Below are positions 1 through 8,158 of a stretch of 42,828 nt of DNA, one piece after another; the stretch's first letter is position 1, and every line of letters starts with the position of its first letter. Source of the stretch: Pyrinomonadaceae bacterium (GTDB taxonomy: Bacteria; Acidobacteriota; Blastocatellia; Pyrinomonadales; Pyrinomonadaceae); assembly GCA_013812905.1 (NCBI GenBank), contig JACCSP010000195.1, positions 1 to 42,828 of the forward strand. Direction: 5' to 3'. The translations under genes were made by a program, and so were the position numbers. The notes under the pieces were generated by a model. That model ran no database searches. It saw only the letters and a program-made list of their open reading frames with translations, and was not told where the DNA came from.

Positions 1-1005
1 GTCCAAGCCTGCCGCCACATCGCTGGTAAAGAATCCCGATTCCTGACGGCGCCGCTGCTCAAAGCTGGAAAAAAAGAATGTGCGATCTTTTACGATCGGG
101 CCGCCAAAGGTTGCTCCGTACTGCACACGAGTGAACGGTGGCTTCTTGTTTGGATCGATGTCGATGATCGGCGCAAATGCGTTGCGCGCTTGAATTGACT
201 TATGACGCAGGAAGCCGAAAACGTTACCGTGAAAATCATTGGTACCGCTCTTGGTCACCACGTTGACGATGCCACCTGTGGCCCGGCCAAACTCAGGCGC
301 GTAAGAATTAGTTGCTACTTGATATTCCTGCACGGCTTCCTGGCTTACGGTTGAGCGTGCAGCATTTATCGAATTGTCCGTGTAGTCCGCGCCGTCAACC
401 TGCACCAGGGTGGAGCGCCCCCGCTGCCCACCTATATTCAAACCTGACGTCGGCGCTGGTCCGATAGGACGTCCGTTGTCGCGGCCTACGGTCGAGAGCG
501 TCAGTGCGAATCCGGTAGCGCTGCGTTCGTTGATGGGCAGCTCATTAATACGCTTCTGATCGATCGTGCTGGAGACTGTAGTGTTGGTTGGTTCGACAAG
601 GGCCACCTCGGCGGCCGAAATATCGACAGTAGCGTCAACAGAACCGACTGTCAGCGGGATATCGAGATCCGCGCGCTGGCCCACCGTCAATATAACGCTC
701 GGAATTCTTCCCCTGGAAAAGCCATCCGCTTCTACCGTTACCTCATAATCTCCAGGTGGTAGATTAGTGATCTGGTAATAGCCTTCGTCGTTGGTGATTG
801 CGGCGCGGGTGAAGTTGGTCGCGACGTTGCGGGCTTTGACAGCGGCATTGACGACGGCAGCTCCGGTAGGGTCACGTACCACGCCGTTCAAGTCAGCAGC
901 ATTCGATTGTGTCTGACCAAAAGCCACACTCGTGCAAAGAATTGTCGCTACAAACAGGAAACTAATCCGAATCGAGGCGGCGAACCACCGGGACGCAAAC
1001 ATCAT
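1..1005 (-). CDS. TonB-dependent receptor, Oar-like, N-terminal part (cut by window edge)
   Basis: This is an outer-membrane receptor of the type that takes up large ligands using TonB energy. The reading frame runs off the left edge after 335 codons with no stop. Residues about 8-32 form a signal peptide ending near AFGQTQ. Residues about 38-120 are a carboxypeptidase-regulatory-like beta-sandwich (DLNGVVRDPTGAAVVNA, then YYQITNLPPGDYEVTV). A plug domain follows, with INELPINERS, QVDGADYTDNSINA, EFGRATGGIVNVVTKSGTNDFHG and the start of the barrel. The ATG at 1005 is preceded by AAGGAG at a normal distance. This architecture is typical of large receptor families in Acidobacteriota. The substrate cannot be told from the sequence. 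Confidence 0.93.
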   Translation of the reverse strand, partial: MMFASRWFAASIRISFLFVATILCTSVAFGQTQSNAADLNGVVRDPTGAAVVNAAVKARNVATNFTRAAITNDEGYYQITNLPPGDYEVTVEADGFSRGRIPSVILTVGQRADLDIPLTVGSVDATVDISAAEVALVEPTNTTVSSTIDQKRINELPINERSATGFALTLSTVGRDNGRPIGPAPTSGLNIGGQRGRSTLVQVDGADYTDNSINAARSTVSQEAVQEYQVATNSYAPEFGRATGGIVNVVTKSGTNDFHGNVFGFLRHKSIQARNAFAPIIDIDPNKKPPFTRVQYGATFGGPIVKDRTFFFSSFEQRRRQESGFFTSDVAAGLD

Positions 1006-1312
1006 CGTATTCTCCTTGCTAAATTGAAGGCCCGGACCCGCGCAGGTTCCGGTGGGTGCAATAAGCGGGTAAGTAGACGAGCGACCTACCAGCAGTTTGT
1101 GGAATAAGCGCGTTACAGTTCTAGTTGATTTCACGGCGTGTTTGGGGAGTGATTAGACCGCCGTACATTAGCCGCGCTCCTCGAGAATGCCGACAGGAGC
1201 AATCCAAACTTAAAACGCTCGGTATTTTTACCGCAAAAGCGAGCCGGTGGCAAGATATATTCAACACGTAACTCGTTGGAACATTATGAATTACGCCTCT
1301 CGCGCAGAATAA
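1006..1312. other. Gene-free stretch: receptor leader and tail of the FAD-enzyme operon
   Basis: I see no credible gene here. It holds the ribosome-binding site of the leftmost receptor at about 1012-1017 and a GC-rich imperfect hairpin at about 1030-1052 (CCGGAACC pairing with GGTCCGG on the minus strand, one bulge) in the receptor leader. A small CGGTA/TACCG inverted repeat lies near 1220-1235. No clear sigma-70 promoter could be picked out. Confidence 0.5.
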
Positions 1313-2527
1313 TTAGCAGCCGGCCTCAGGAGGTGTTTCAAGCTCTTGCGAACGACGTGTGGTGCGCGCAACTCTGCGACGAAGCCGAGTGCTGGTCCCG
1401 AAGAAAAGGATCGCAGCTTCCGCGAGAGATGGTACAAATGCCACCCGGCGTAGCAGACTGCAGACGCGCAACCGTGAGTCGAATCTTTTCCCATACTCCA
1501 CTAGATACTCGTTAGCGAGAGGCGCGAATGAGGCGTTTTGCCTTAGTCGTTCGAGTTGGTTGGTGATTGTCTGAGCCGCTAGCTCGCCGCTTTCAAGTGC
1601 TATCAACATGCCGCTGCCAGAAAAAGGATCTAGGAAGGCGGCAGCATCACCAATTGTCAGAAGCCCTTCTGCTGGGACGAGCTTTCGACGTCCAAAACTT
1701 TCAAGGGAAGCGCTCAACCATTCCGAGCGAGCATGAGCATGCGCCAGCGTGTGGGCAGCTCGAGGATTTCGGAAGACGTTCTCGCGGATTACGGCTTCAG
1801 GATCGGAACCACAACGGCGAACATCTTTGGCAGCAGCGATAAAGCAGAAATTATTGACCCCACCTTCAACGCTGCTCAAACCGCCATAGCCCCCTGGATA
1901 AAAGTAAATCTCACACGTTTCCTCCGCCAGGTGTGCGTCCTCCATGTGGGCTTTGAAAGCAACCAGGCGGTAACGGCTGCTGTGTTCCGGTCTCTTTCGA
2001 TTGTGCAGTTTTCGTGCGAGGGCGCGTGTTCGGCCAGTCGCGTCAATGGTAATTAGCGCATAATAGTCCCTGACCTCGCTTCCGCATTTCAGCCTGAGCC
2101 CACGTACGCATCCGCGATCGAGTATCAACTGGGACGCATGCGTATCTTCGAGCACCAGAGCGCCGGCACTTTTGGCTCGTTCGAGAAGCTTCTGGTCCAT
2201 CTCAGCGCGACTGAGACCCAGTGCCCGTCCACCAGCGCCAAACCATTCGCTGGGAACGTTAACGCTGCGCCCCTTTCGGGAATAGAAGACTGTTTGAGTA
2301 AGCGTCGCGGCGCCGGCCGAGATCATCTGATCAGCGACTCGGAGGCGCTCGAAATGCGGCAGGCATTCCGGCGAAATGAATTCACCGCATAGTTTTGCTC
2401 GGGGAAATCGTTTTTGCTCAACGAGCAATACGCGCGCGCCCTGCGTGGCCAGATGAATCGCAGCGCTCGTGCCGGCGGGGCCAGCACCGGCTATAGCAAC
2501 GTCATAAGTGTCTCCCTTGGTGGTCAT
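1313..2527 (-). CDS. FAD-dependent oxidoreductase, geranylgeranyl-reductase/aromatic-hydroxylase-like
   Basis: A 404-residue flavoprotein of the PHBH/geranylgeranyl reductase superfamily. The N-terminus has the Rossmann FAD motif GAGPAG (residues 14-19) and an acidic strand end (VLLVEQ). FPRAKLCGEFISPE follows, the segment that in this family lies next to the flavin. A second FAD-binding segment, LTIGDAAAFLDPFSGSGM, is near residues 280-300. It is the last gene of a three-gene operon and its start overlaps the upstream methyltransferase stop by 4 bases, so the two are probably co-translated. With a ketoacyl synthase and a methyltransferase beside it, it is likely to hydroxylate or reduce a lipid or polyketide intermediate. 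That role is inference; no substrate is visible. Confidence 0.8.
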   Translation of the reverse strand: MTTKGDTYDVAIAGAGPAGTSAAIHLATQGARVLLVEQKRFPRAKLCGEFISPECLPHFERLRVADQMISAGAATLTQTVFYSRKGRSVNVPSEWFGAGGRALGLSRAEMDQKLLERAKSAGALVLEDTHASQLILDRGCVRGLRLKCGSEVRDYYALITIDATGRTRALARKLHNRKRPEHSSRYRLVAFKAHMEDAHLAEETCEIYFYPGGYGGLSSVEGGVNNFCFIAAAKDVRRCGSDPEAVIRENVFRNPRAAHTLAHAHARSEWLSASLESFGRRKLVPAEGLLTIGDAAAFLDPFSGSGMLIALESGELAAQTITNQLERLRQNASFAPLANEYLVEYGKRFDSRLRVCSLLRRVAFVPSLAEAAILFFGTSTRLRRRVARTTRRSQELETPPEAGC

Positions 2528-3345
2528 CGAGCCAAACCAACACTCTCTGCATGGTCCATCTGATCGTCATGGGCAAGTAGCGGAGGATTGGATTTTCCCC
2601 ACCGGGCGCTGGATGGGTCAATCCAGTCTGCGCGAGCGCTGAGGACCAGTCGATAGGGAAATCTGCGCTCGATGCGAACGTCGTCCAAGCCCGCTTGAGA
2701 TGCCAGATTAAATAACTCCTGCGGTTTAAAGCTTCGCAGGATCGAAAGTGCACCGTCTTCTCTGATCAGCCGATTGTGCAGGAATAGCCGACCCACTGTT
2801 CGATAGAAGTAATACGCGATCGGATGACGATGGAGATCAATTATGAAAATCCGTTGGCGCGAGACGCGGTTCAGCTCCTGTAGCGCCAGCACAACTTCAC
2901 GGTCGTCCAGGTGATGAGTGAACAACGAACAGATTGAATAATCAAACGAGCCGGCGGCAAAAGGAAGACGGAGGGCGTCGCCACGGATGGAAACGATCTC
3001 TGACAAGCCGCTCGACTCCTCGAGAACCGCTTTGGCTGACCGTGCGTTTAATTCCAAGGCGGTGAAACTGCCGGTTCGTTTGTTTCTTCTGGCCCAGCCA
3101 GCCGTCACGCGCAAGAGTTCGCCCGATCCAGCCGCTACGTCGAGCACTGAGAAATCCCGCAGATCGGCTTCCTCAATGTCTATCATCAATGAAAGTCGCA
3201 AGGCCCGCGCGTCGCCTAACCACCGATTAACGCGTTGGAGCTCAACGATGCAGCCTTCGTATTCCTCGGGTGTGTAATCACCTATGTCGAGATGCTCGAG
3301 GTCCATGCTGCGGTCGCGAAACTTAGCGAACATAATGCGTGCCAA
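2524..3345 (-). CDS. Class I SAM-dependent methyltransferase
   Basis: A 273-residue protein with the class I methyltransferase glycine motif (VLDVAAGSGELL, about residues 68-79), an acidic end to beta-2 (ALELNAR) and a post-motif-II segment (FDYSICSLFTHHLDD). The N-terminal stretch ending IVELQRVNRWLGDARAL resembles methyltransferases found beside polyketide synthases and flavoproteins. The longest frame starts at a TTG (3345); ATGs at 3333 and 3306 are also possible, and none has a clear Shine-Dalgarno. It overlaps the FAD enzyme by 4 bases and follows the ketoacyl synthase by about 67 bases. It probably O- or C-methylates the product of that synthase (inference). Confidence 0.82.
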   Translation of the reverse strand: MARIMFAKFRDRSMDLEHLDIGDYTPEEYEGCIVELQRVNRWLGDARALRLSLMIDIEEADLRDFSVLDVAAGSGELLRVTAGWARRNKRTGSFTALELNARSAKAVLEESSGLSEIVSIRGDALRLPFAAGSFDYSICSLFTHHLDDREVVLALQELNRVSRQRIFIIDLHRHPIAYYFYRTVGRLFLHNRLIREDGALSILRSFKPQELFNLASQAGLDDVRIERRFPYRLVLSARADWIDPSSARWGKSNPPLLAHDDQMDHAESVGLAR

Positions 3346-3386
3346 ATCGATTTCAAGAACTGCGACCTACCCACAAAAAGGTTCTC

Positions 3387-3417
3387 ACCATTTACGATTT
3401 ACCATTTACGAATTACG
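3387..3417. repeat. Short degenerate tandem repeat (CGTAAATGGT type)
   Basis: On the minus strand the sequence reads as repeated variants of CGTAAATGGT and CGTAATTCGT. It begins at the stop codon (3413-3415) of the ketoacyl synthase and fills about half of the gap before the methyltransferase. It resembles the other low-complexity tract at 37879-38040 in that it touches a coding end. Confidence 0.6.
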
Positions 3418-4678
3418 TTTTCTCTATCACCAGCACGCTGTTCTTCGATCCAAATCCGATGCAGTTGCAGAGCGCTACCTGCACGTTTGCTGCCCGCGCC
3501 TGATTGGGCACGTAATCGAGATCGCAATCGGGGTCAGGTTCGTCCAGATTTATGGTGGGGGGAATCATCTGCTCGTGCATGGCACACAACGTTGCGCCTA
3601 AACCCGCAGCGCCGCTGGCGCCTTGTGGGTGCCCGACCTGCGACTTAGTCGCTGACATCGGAATTCGCGAGGCATGACCATCAAAAGCCAATTTAAGCGC
3701 GCTGGTCTCTATCCGATCATTTAGTAAGGTGGATGTGCCGTGAAGGTTTACATAGTCGATATCTTGGGGTTTGCGTCCCGCGTCTTCCAAAGCCAGCCGC
3801 ATCGCGCGCGCGGGCTCGTGCCCGCTCTCTTCCAGACGGACCCGATGATAAGCGTCACAGGTAGCGCCGTATCCAGTAATTTCGCCATAGATTTTTGCGT
3901 TTCGTGTTTTGGCTCGGTCAAACTCCTCCAGAATATAGATCCACGCGCCCTCGCCTAAAACTATCCCGGATCGGTTTCTGGAAAACGGACGGGAGCCTCG
4001 ATGCGGCTCATCGTTCCAATCGCTGGTCAACACTGTCATCAGATTGAACGCTGCCAGAATGCCAGGGGCGATGGGCGCATCAACACCGCCGGAGATCATT
4101 ACATCTTGCCGGCCAAGAGCGATGTGTTGTGCCGCGTAGGCGATGGCATCGGTCGAGCTGGTGCAGCCAGTCGAAACAATGTGCGAAAGGCCGCGCAAGC
4201 CGAAGGCCATCGATAGCTCGCTGGAAAGACCTCCGTGTGTCGACGAGGGAATTGTATAAACACTGGCCTTATAGGCTGGACCAACGTACCAATATGAGTA
4301 TTGCTGCTCCGTAAACGCCAACCCGCCACCGCCCGTACCCAGTACCACTCCGATCGTTCTGCGTTGGTCCAGGCTCATCTCAGCGGGAAAAAGATTCGCG
4401 TCGTCAAGAGCTTCTCTGGCGGCTGCGAGCGCAAGAGGTACAGTTCGCGGGACATGTTTACGATCCTTGGGGTTGAGTTGGGCCTCCCAATCGAAGTCGC
4501 GAACTTCAGCAGCGATCTTCACCGATGAGCTGGAAACATCGAATGCTTCAATTGTGCGGCTGCCACTCTCGCCTTTGAGAAGCCCAGCCCAGAAAGCCTT
4601 GCGCCCGATCCCAATCGGGGTCACGCACCCCATACCTGTAATGACCACTCGCCGGGGTTGCTGAAAGCCGCTCAACAT
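3413..4678 (-). CDS. Beta-ketoacyl-ACP synthase, FabF/KAS II type
   Basis: A 421-residue condensing enzyme of the thiolase fold. The nucleophile is Cys172 (STGCTSSTDA), with His313 (NLHGTST) and His350 (KSQVGHPQGASG) completing the Cys-His-His set, so it should be an active elongating synthase. The usual FabF contexts are altered (TGCTSS rather than TACASS, GHPQGASG rather than GHLLGAAG), which suggests a specialised rather than housekeeping enzyme. No acyl carrier protein, ketoreductase or malonyl transferase is nearby, so it must borrow these. It is the first gene of the operon with the methyltransferase and FAD enzyme. It likely makes a beta-keto chain that the other two tailor (inference). 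Confidence 0.88.
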   Translation of the reverse strand: MLSGFQQPRRVVITGMGCVTPIGIGRKAFWAGLLKGESGSRTIEAFDVSSSSVKIAAEVRDFDWEAQLNPKDRKHVPRTVPLALAAAREALDDANLFPAEMSLDQRRTIGVVLGTGGGGLAFTEQQYSYWYVGPAYKASVYTIPSSTHGGLSSELSMAFGLRGLSHIVSTGCTSSTDAIAYAAQHIALGRQDVMISGGVDAPIAPGILAAFNLMTVLTSDWNDEPHRGSRPFSRNRSGIVLGEGAWIYILEEFDRAKTRNAKIYGEITGYGATCDAYHRVRLEESGHEPARAMRLALEDAGRKPQDIDYVNLHGTSTLLNDRIETSALKLAFDGHASRIPMSATKSQVGHPQGASGAAGLGATLCAMHEQMIPPTINLDEPDPDCDLDYVPNQARAANVQVALCNCIGFGSKNSVLVIEKT

Positions 4679-4829
4679 TTCGGGTCCATTACCTCATCAA
4701 AATCAGAAGTTTCAATTCGATAGGGAATGACCACAGCATATCATTGGCCGCGAACAAACTGCGAAAGCGGCGACGCTTGGTACTGTTCCAGTTTCGCAGT
4801 AGGCGATGCGAAACAGGCCTGAGATTGTA

Positions 4830-4991
4830 GCTACGGCTATGCCGCCTGATGTGAGGCGGTGGCATGCCCCGCCATTAGCTGACCCTATGTTTATTTGGGC
4901 TATGCCCTGGGGGCGGAGCCCCATTCTCTTTAAGAACAACTTTGACGGAAGGGCGTAGCCGCTTCCTCACATCGGGCGGCGAAGCCGTGGC
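4830..4991. repeat. Inverted-repeat element, about 160 bp (MITE/REP-like)
   Basis: The ends are inverted copies of each other. Positions 4830-4856 match the reverse complement of 4965-4991 at 23 of 27 bases, with a near-perfect core CCGCC-GATGTGAGG (4842-4856 and 4965-4979, 14 of 15). Weaker matching continues inward by about a dozen bases. Between the arms is a GC-rich hairpin (GGGGGCGGAGCCCC region near 4908-4922). There is no transposase. It could be a miniature transposable element or a decayed repetitive palindrome. Confidence 0.6.
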
Positions 4992-4994
4992 GAT

Positions 4995-5038
4995 GATCGC
5001 ATTACTACACTGGACGGATCGCATTACTACACTGGACG
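4995..5038. repeat. Perfect 22-base tandem duplication
   Basis: Two identical 22-base units (4995-5016 and 5017-5038) begin GATCGCATTAC and end ACTGGACG. They start 4 bases after the end of the 4830-4991 inverted-repeat element, so the duplication may be linked to that element's insertion or decay. Confidence 0.85.
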
Positions 5039-5228
5039 GCTATCGCGAAAACTAAACGAGTACCGAACCTCCCCGTCTTCTCGCGCCGACCCCGCGCTGT
5101 ATCAGAGGAGGTTCTCAATTATCGAACCGTGGAAGGCACTTCACTAAATACAAAGGCCGAACGCCCTTAGACGTACAGCCTTCAAAGTGAGTTCTGATTG
5201 TGTTCCGCTGAAGCTTAGGTGGTGACGA

Positions 5229-6377
5229 TTAGACGGTTTCGGCCTGGGTGCCACACTCGTTGCAGAACTTCGCTCCCGGGTTTAGCTCTGCTTCACACTT
5301 AGAGCACTTAGGCTTTTCTTGTTTGGCTCCGCATTCAGCGCAAAACCTCGCACCAGGCTGGAGCTTCGCACTACATTTCACGCATGTACTAGTTTGTGCT
5401 CCAGCTTCGAGCTTTGTGCCACACTCATTGCAGAATTTGACCGCCGCCGGGTTCGAGGCCCCGCATTTCGTACAGGTAACCGGCGCCTCCTGGCTATCAC
5501 CCTTCTTCGGGTTCATCGCATCCGTCATGGCTCCGGCCATCGCATTTCCAATCGCGAATCCTGCTCCCAGTCCGGCTCCCGTGGCTGCTCCGCCGCCAGA
5601 AGTATTCTGGGCCGCATCCCGCATTGCGTCGGCTGCCTGAAACTGAGCATACTTGCTCACATCTCCGATAACACCCATCGACGTCCGCTTGTCCATCGCA
5701 GCTTCAACTTCGGCTGGAAGCGAGATGTTCTCAATCACAAACTTCGTTAACCCCAGTCCGAAAGTCTTGAATTCCTCGCTTAGCTTCGAGCGGGTGAACT
5801 TTGACAGCTCGTCGTAGTTGGATGCCAGATCGAGGGCCGCAATCTTGGACTCGCCCAGCGCGTCGCTGAAGCCACTAACCAAGGTGCGCTTCAACTGTCC
5901 TTCGATGTCTTCGGTCACGAAGTGAGCATTGGTTCCGGCGACCTCCTTTATAAAAGCGCTCGGATCCTCAACCCGGATTGAGTAGATGCCAAAAGCACGC
6001 AAACGGACCATGCCGAAGTCTGTGTCTCGCATCATCACGGGGTTCGGAGTTCCCCATTTCAGATCGGTGAACTGTTTTGTGTTTACAAAATAGACTTCTG
6101 CCTTGAAAGGTGAATTGAAACCGTATTTCCAGGCCCCCAGTTTAGTAAGGATAGGCGTGTTGCCGCCATCGATGGTGTAGAGACCAGGAGGAAAAACGTC
6201 GGCAATCTGTCCTTGAAAAACGAAAACCGCCGTTTGCGATTCGCGCACTGTGAGTTGCGCCCCGTTTTTAATCTCCTGGCCCTGCACCGGGAACCGGTAA
6301 AGCAGCGTATTGCCAGAATCGTCCAGCCATTCAATTACCTCAATGAATTGCGAGCGCATGGCGTCAAGAATTCCCAT
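5229..6377 (-). CDS. SPFH/Band-7 domain protein with three C-terminal zinc ribbons
   Basis: A 382-residue protein. The N-terminal 250 residues are an SPFH (stomatin/prohibitin) domain of the YdjI or virion-core-like group (VRESQTAVFVFQGQ, then YFVNTKQFTDLKWGTPNPV). A glycine/alanine-rich stretch (GGGAATGAGLGAGFAIGNAMAGAM) links it to three zinc ribbons of CxxC-(11-12)-CxxC type, each with a core like KFCNECGT. Family members assemble on membranes or scaffold stress proteins such as PspA. No N-terminal transmembrane segment is evident. The ATG at 6377 has a good AAAGGAGAA ribosome-binding site. The VanZ-family gene lies upstream on the same strand, 141 bases away. Confidence 0.88.
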   Translation of the reverse strand: MGILDAMRSQFIEVIEWLDDSGNTLLYRFPVQGQEIKNGAQLTVRESQTAVFVFQGQIADVFPPGLYTIDGGNTPILTKLGAWKYGFNSPFKAEVYFVNTKQFTDLKWGTPNPVMMRDTDFGMVRLRAFGIYSIRVEDPSAFIKEVAGTNAHFVTEDIEGQLKRTLVSGFSDALGESKIAALDLASNYDELSKFTRSKLSEEFKTFGLGLTKFVIENISLPAEVEAAMDKRTSMGVIGDVSKYAQFQAADAMRDAAQNTSGGGAATGAGLGAGFAIGNAMAGAMTDAMNPKKGDSQEAPVTCTKCGASNPAAVKFCNECGTKLEAGAQTSTCVKCSAKLQPGARFCAECGAKQEKPKCSKCEAELNPGAKFCNECGTQAETV

Positions 6378-6518
6378 CGGTGTTCTCCTTTGAGCGGCAG
6401 TTAGTTTCGCCGCGCGTTCATATACGGGTTACCCTCTCACGATGTTCAGGGCGCCCCAGGCCCAAACAAATATTGCACAAAGCAGGCGGCGAGGAAAGAG
6501 CGTTGAGTAATTTCGTGA

Positions 6519-6995
6519 CTAACCATGGCCGGATGACCATGGTCTGCCAGTCACGCGGCGCCGCCTGTACGCAAAGCCAATTAGCCCAATTAATCCGCCG
6601 GCGATATCGATGCCACTGTCATATAGAGAACCGGTGCGTGAGGGCACAAAGATCTGATGGTATTCGTCCAGTAAAGCGTGAATCACGATTAGCAGTAGGC
6701 CGGCGACGAACCACCTCTGCCGGAGATACGCGCGCGAAGAACCTTCAAAGGCTCGTGCCGCCAGCCAGCCCAGAACGGCATACTCGATGATGTGCGATAC
6801 TTTTCGCACCAGGAAATGCGCCAACCAGATGCTTTCGTCAGTGATGTTAGGAAATAACCAGAGCAGTATTGGTCGAACCACTCTGGAGGTGTTGAGGGCC
6901 GAAAACTCATTCGACGATGCATAAGAGATGAGGGCCATCCAGATGATCAGTGGAGCATAGCGCCAGATCAGCTCTCGCGTTGCTCGAGTTTTCAT
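6519..6995 (-). CDS. VanZ-family membrane protein
   Basis: A 158-residue integral membrane protein with about four hydrophobic segments. VanZ-family features are visible: an early YASS motif after the first helix (WMALISYASSNEFSA), KVSHIIEYAVLGWLAARAF in the second, and HALLDEYHQIFVPSRTGSLYD-SGIDIAGGLIG towards the end, where acidic and histidine residues are conserved. VanZ gives low-level teicoplanin resistance in enterococci, but most chromosomal family members have no known role. It sits between the SPFH gene and the end of the ATP synthase operon, with the 7087-7230 repeat between it and atpG. Co-function with neighbours is not evident. Confidence 0.88.
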   Translation of the reverse strand: MKTRATRELIWRYAPLIIWMALISYASSNEFSALNTSRVVRPILLWLFPNITDESIWLAHFLVRKVSHIIEYAVLGWLAARAFEGSSRAYLRQRWFVAGLLLIVIHALLDEYHQIFVPSRTGSLYDSGIDIAGGLIGLIGFAYRRRRVTGRPWSSGHG

Positions 6996-7086
6996 TTAAC
7001 TCTTAAGGCACTGCGAATCAAGAGTGCTCAGAAATATGGGAAGCCGCCCTAAGCTGCCTCCCATCTCGACTCGCACTCCCTAGCTT

Positions 7087-7230
7087 GCAGGCTGTTGAAA
7101 ACTAAGAACGATCCCCGAAATCACATGACGCGGCACGAAAGAGCCATTAGTTCGAGTCATTTCGTGCGCTTTCGTGGATCGTCTTATTCCCTCCTGAGAA
7201 TAGCCCGGCCCTTTTTCAGCAAGACTGTTA
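7087..7230. repeat. Dispersed hairpin element, copy A
   Basis: An imperfect inverted repeat. The core arms are GATCCCCGAAA (about 7110-7120) and TTTCGTGGATC (7170-7180), with outer arms starting GCAGGCTGTTGAAAA on the left and ending near CTTTTTCAGCAAGACTG on the right. It is the same element as at 29944-30063 and 36983-37119. It lies directly downstream of atpG and upstream of vanZ. Read on the minus strand, the hairpin is followed by GATCGTTCTTAGTTTTC, so it could also end transcription of the ATP synthase operon. Confidence 0.75.
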
Positions 7231-7249
7231 GAGCGCACTGTTAGAGCGC
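7224..7249. repeat. 13-base tandem duplication over the atpG stop
   Basis: ACTGTTAGAGCGC occurs twice in a row (7224-7236 and 7237-7249). The right-hand copy contains the atpG stop codon (tta at 7241-7243). The left-hand copy overlaps the end of repeat copy A, which suggests the duplication arose when that element or a rearrangement landed here. Confidence 0.85.
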
Positions 7250-8131
7250 TGCTGCACCCGAAACGACTTCTATGATCTCGTTAGTGATGGCTGCCTGTCG
7301 CACGCGATTCATGTTTAGCGTGAGCGAATCAATAAGTTCGCTGGCATTCTTTGAGGCGGAATCCATGGCGGTCATTCGAGCGCCTTGCTCGGAAGCGACT
7401 GATTCCAGCAAAGCGCGAAAGACTTGCGTTTCTACCAGACGTGGAAGCAACCGGCTAAAGATCTCGGCGGGCGGTTGTTCGTAAATGTAATCGACGAGTG
7501 TGAGCGGTTGACCGGGGGCGGCAGATTCTTCAGCGTCTGAGCTCGCACGTGACACGGGCAAGAGTTGCTCGACAACTACACGCTGCTGCATCACTGATCT
7601 GAATTCATTGTAGATGATGAAGGCCTTATCAATTTCATGGTCTTCCGTGAAGCGTTTGATCACGTCTCGAGCCACTTCTATCGCCTCAGAAAAGTCGACC
7701 CGGCCTTTACCCGTCAGCCCGACGTATTCGCCCACCAGCATAGAATCCCGACGACGGAAAAAGTCTCTGCCCTTGCGACCAAGGGCCAGGAGATCAACCC
7801 GCTTACCGGAATGCTCGCGAATGAAAGCCTGGGCCGCTTTGATCAGATTAGTATTAAACGCGCCGCACAATCCTTTGTCCGCCGTGATCAACACCACCAG
7901 GTACCGTTCGTCGCCTCGCACGTCGAGTAGCGGATGATGGAAGCTCTCGTCGGTTCTGCCGGCTAGCTCACTTAGCACCTCCATCATTTTGTTCGCGAAG
8001 GGACGCGCGGTCACAACACGATCCTGCGCACGCTTAAGCTTTGCCGCCGAAACCATTTTCATGGCCTTGGTGATCTGCTGCGTATTCTTAACCGACTTAA
8101 TACGACGTCGAATATCTAGGAGATTGGGCAT
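7241..8131 (-). CDS. atpG: F1Fo ATP synthase subunit gamma
   Basis: A 296-residue central-stalk subunit that couples proton flow to rotation in F1. The N-terminal helix [35 protein letters not shown] (key residues 1-35) and the C-terminal helix [37 protein letters not shown] are the family signatures and form the coiled-coil shaft. It ends the operon atpF'-F-H-A-G. In most bacteria atpD and atpC follow, but here a repeat element and vanZ follow instead, so the beta and epsilon subunits must be encoded elsewhere. No clear Shine-Dalgarno precedes the start; it lies 27 bases after atpA. Confidence 0.97.
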   Translation of the reverse strand: [296 protein letters not shown]

Positions 8132-8158
8132 AGCTTGGTAATCGGTGGGTTGTAGGAA

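Larger units (their letters stand above)
4679..5228. other. 550-base gene-free stretch with repeats
   Basis: No convincing gene lies here; the open frames are short and lack protein-like composition. It separates the SPFH gene (stop at 5229) from the ketoacyl synthase (start at 4678), both on the minus strand. It contains a perfect 9-base inverted repeat (ACTGCGAAA at 4758-4766, TTTCGCAGT at 4792-4800), a roughly 160-bp inverted-repeat element and a 22-base tandem duplication, listed separately. The promoter of the ketoacyl synthase operon must be in here but no strong match stands out. Confidence 0.6.

Noticed and set aside
4712-4939. 75-codon minus-strand frame in the 4679-5228 gap
   Set aside because: It runs into the inverted-repeat element and has no recognisable motif or good start signal.
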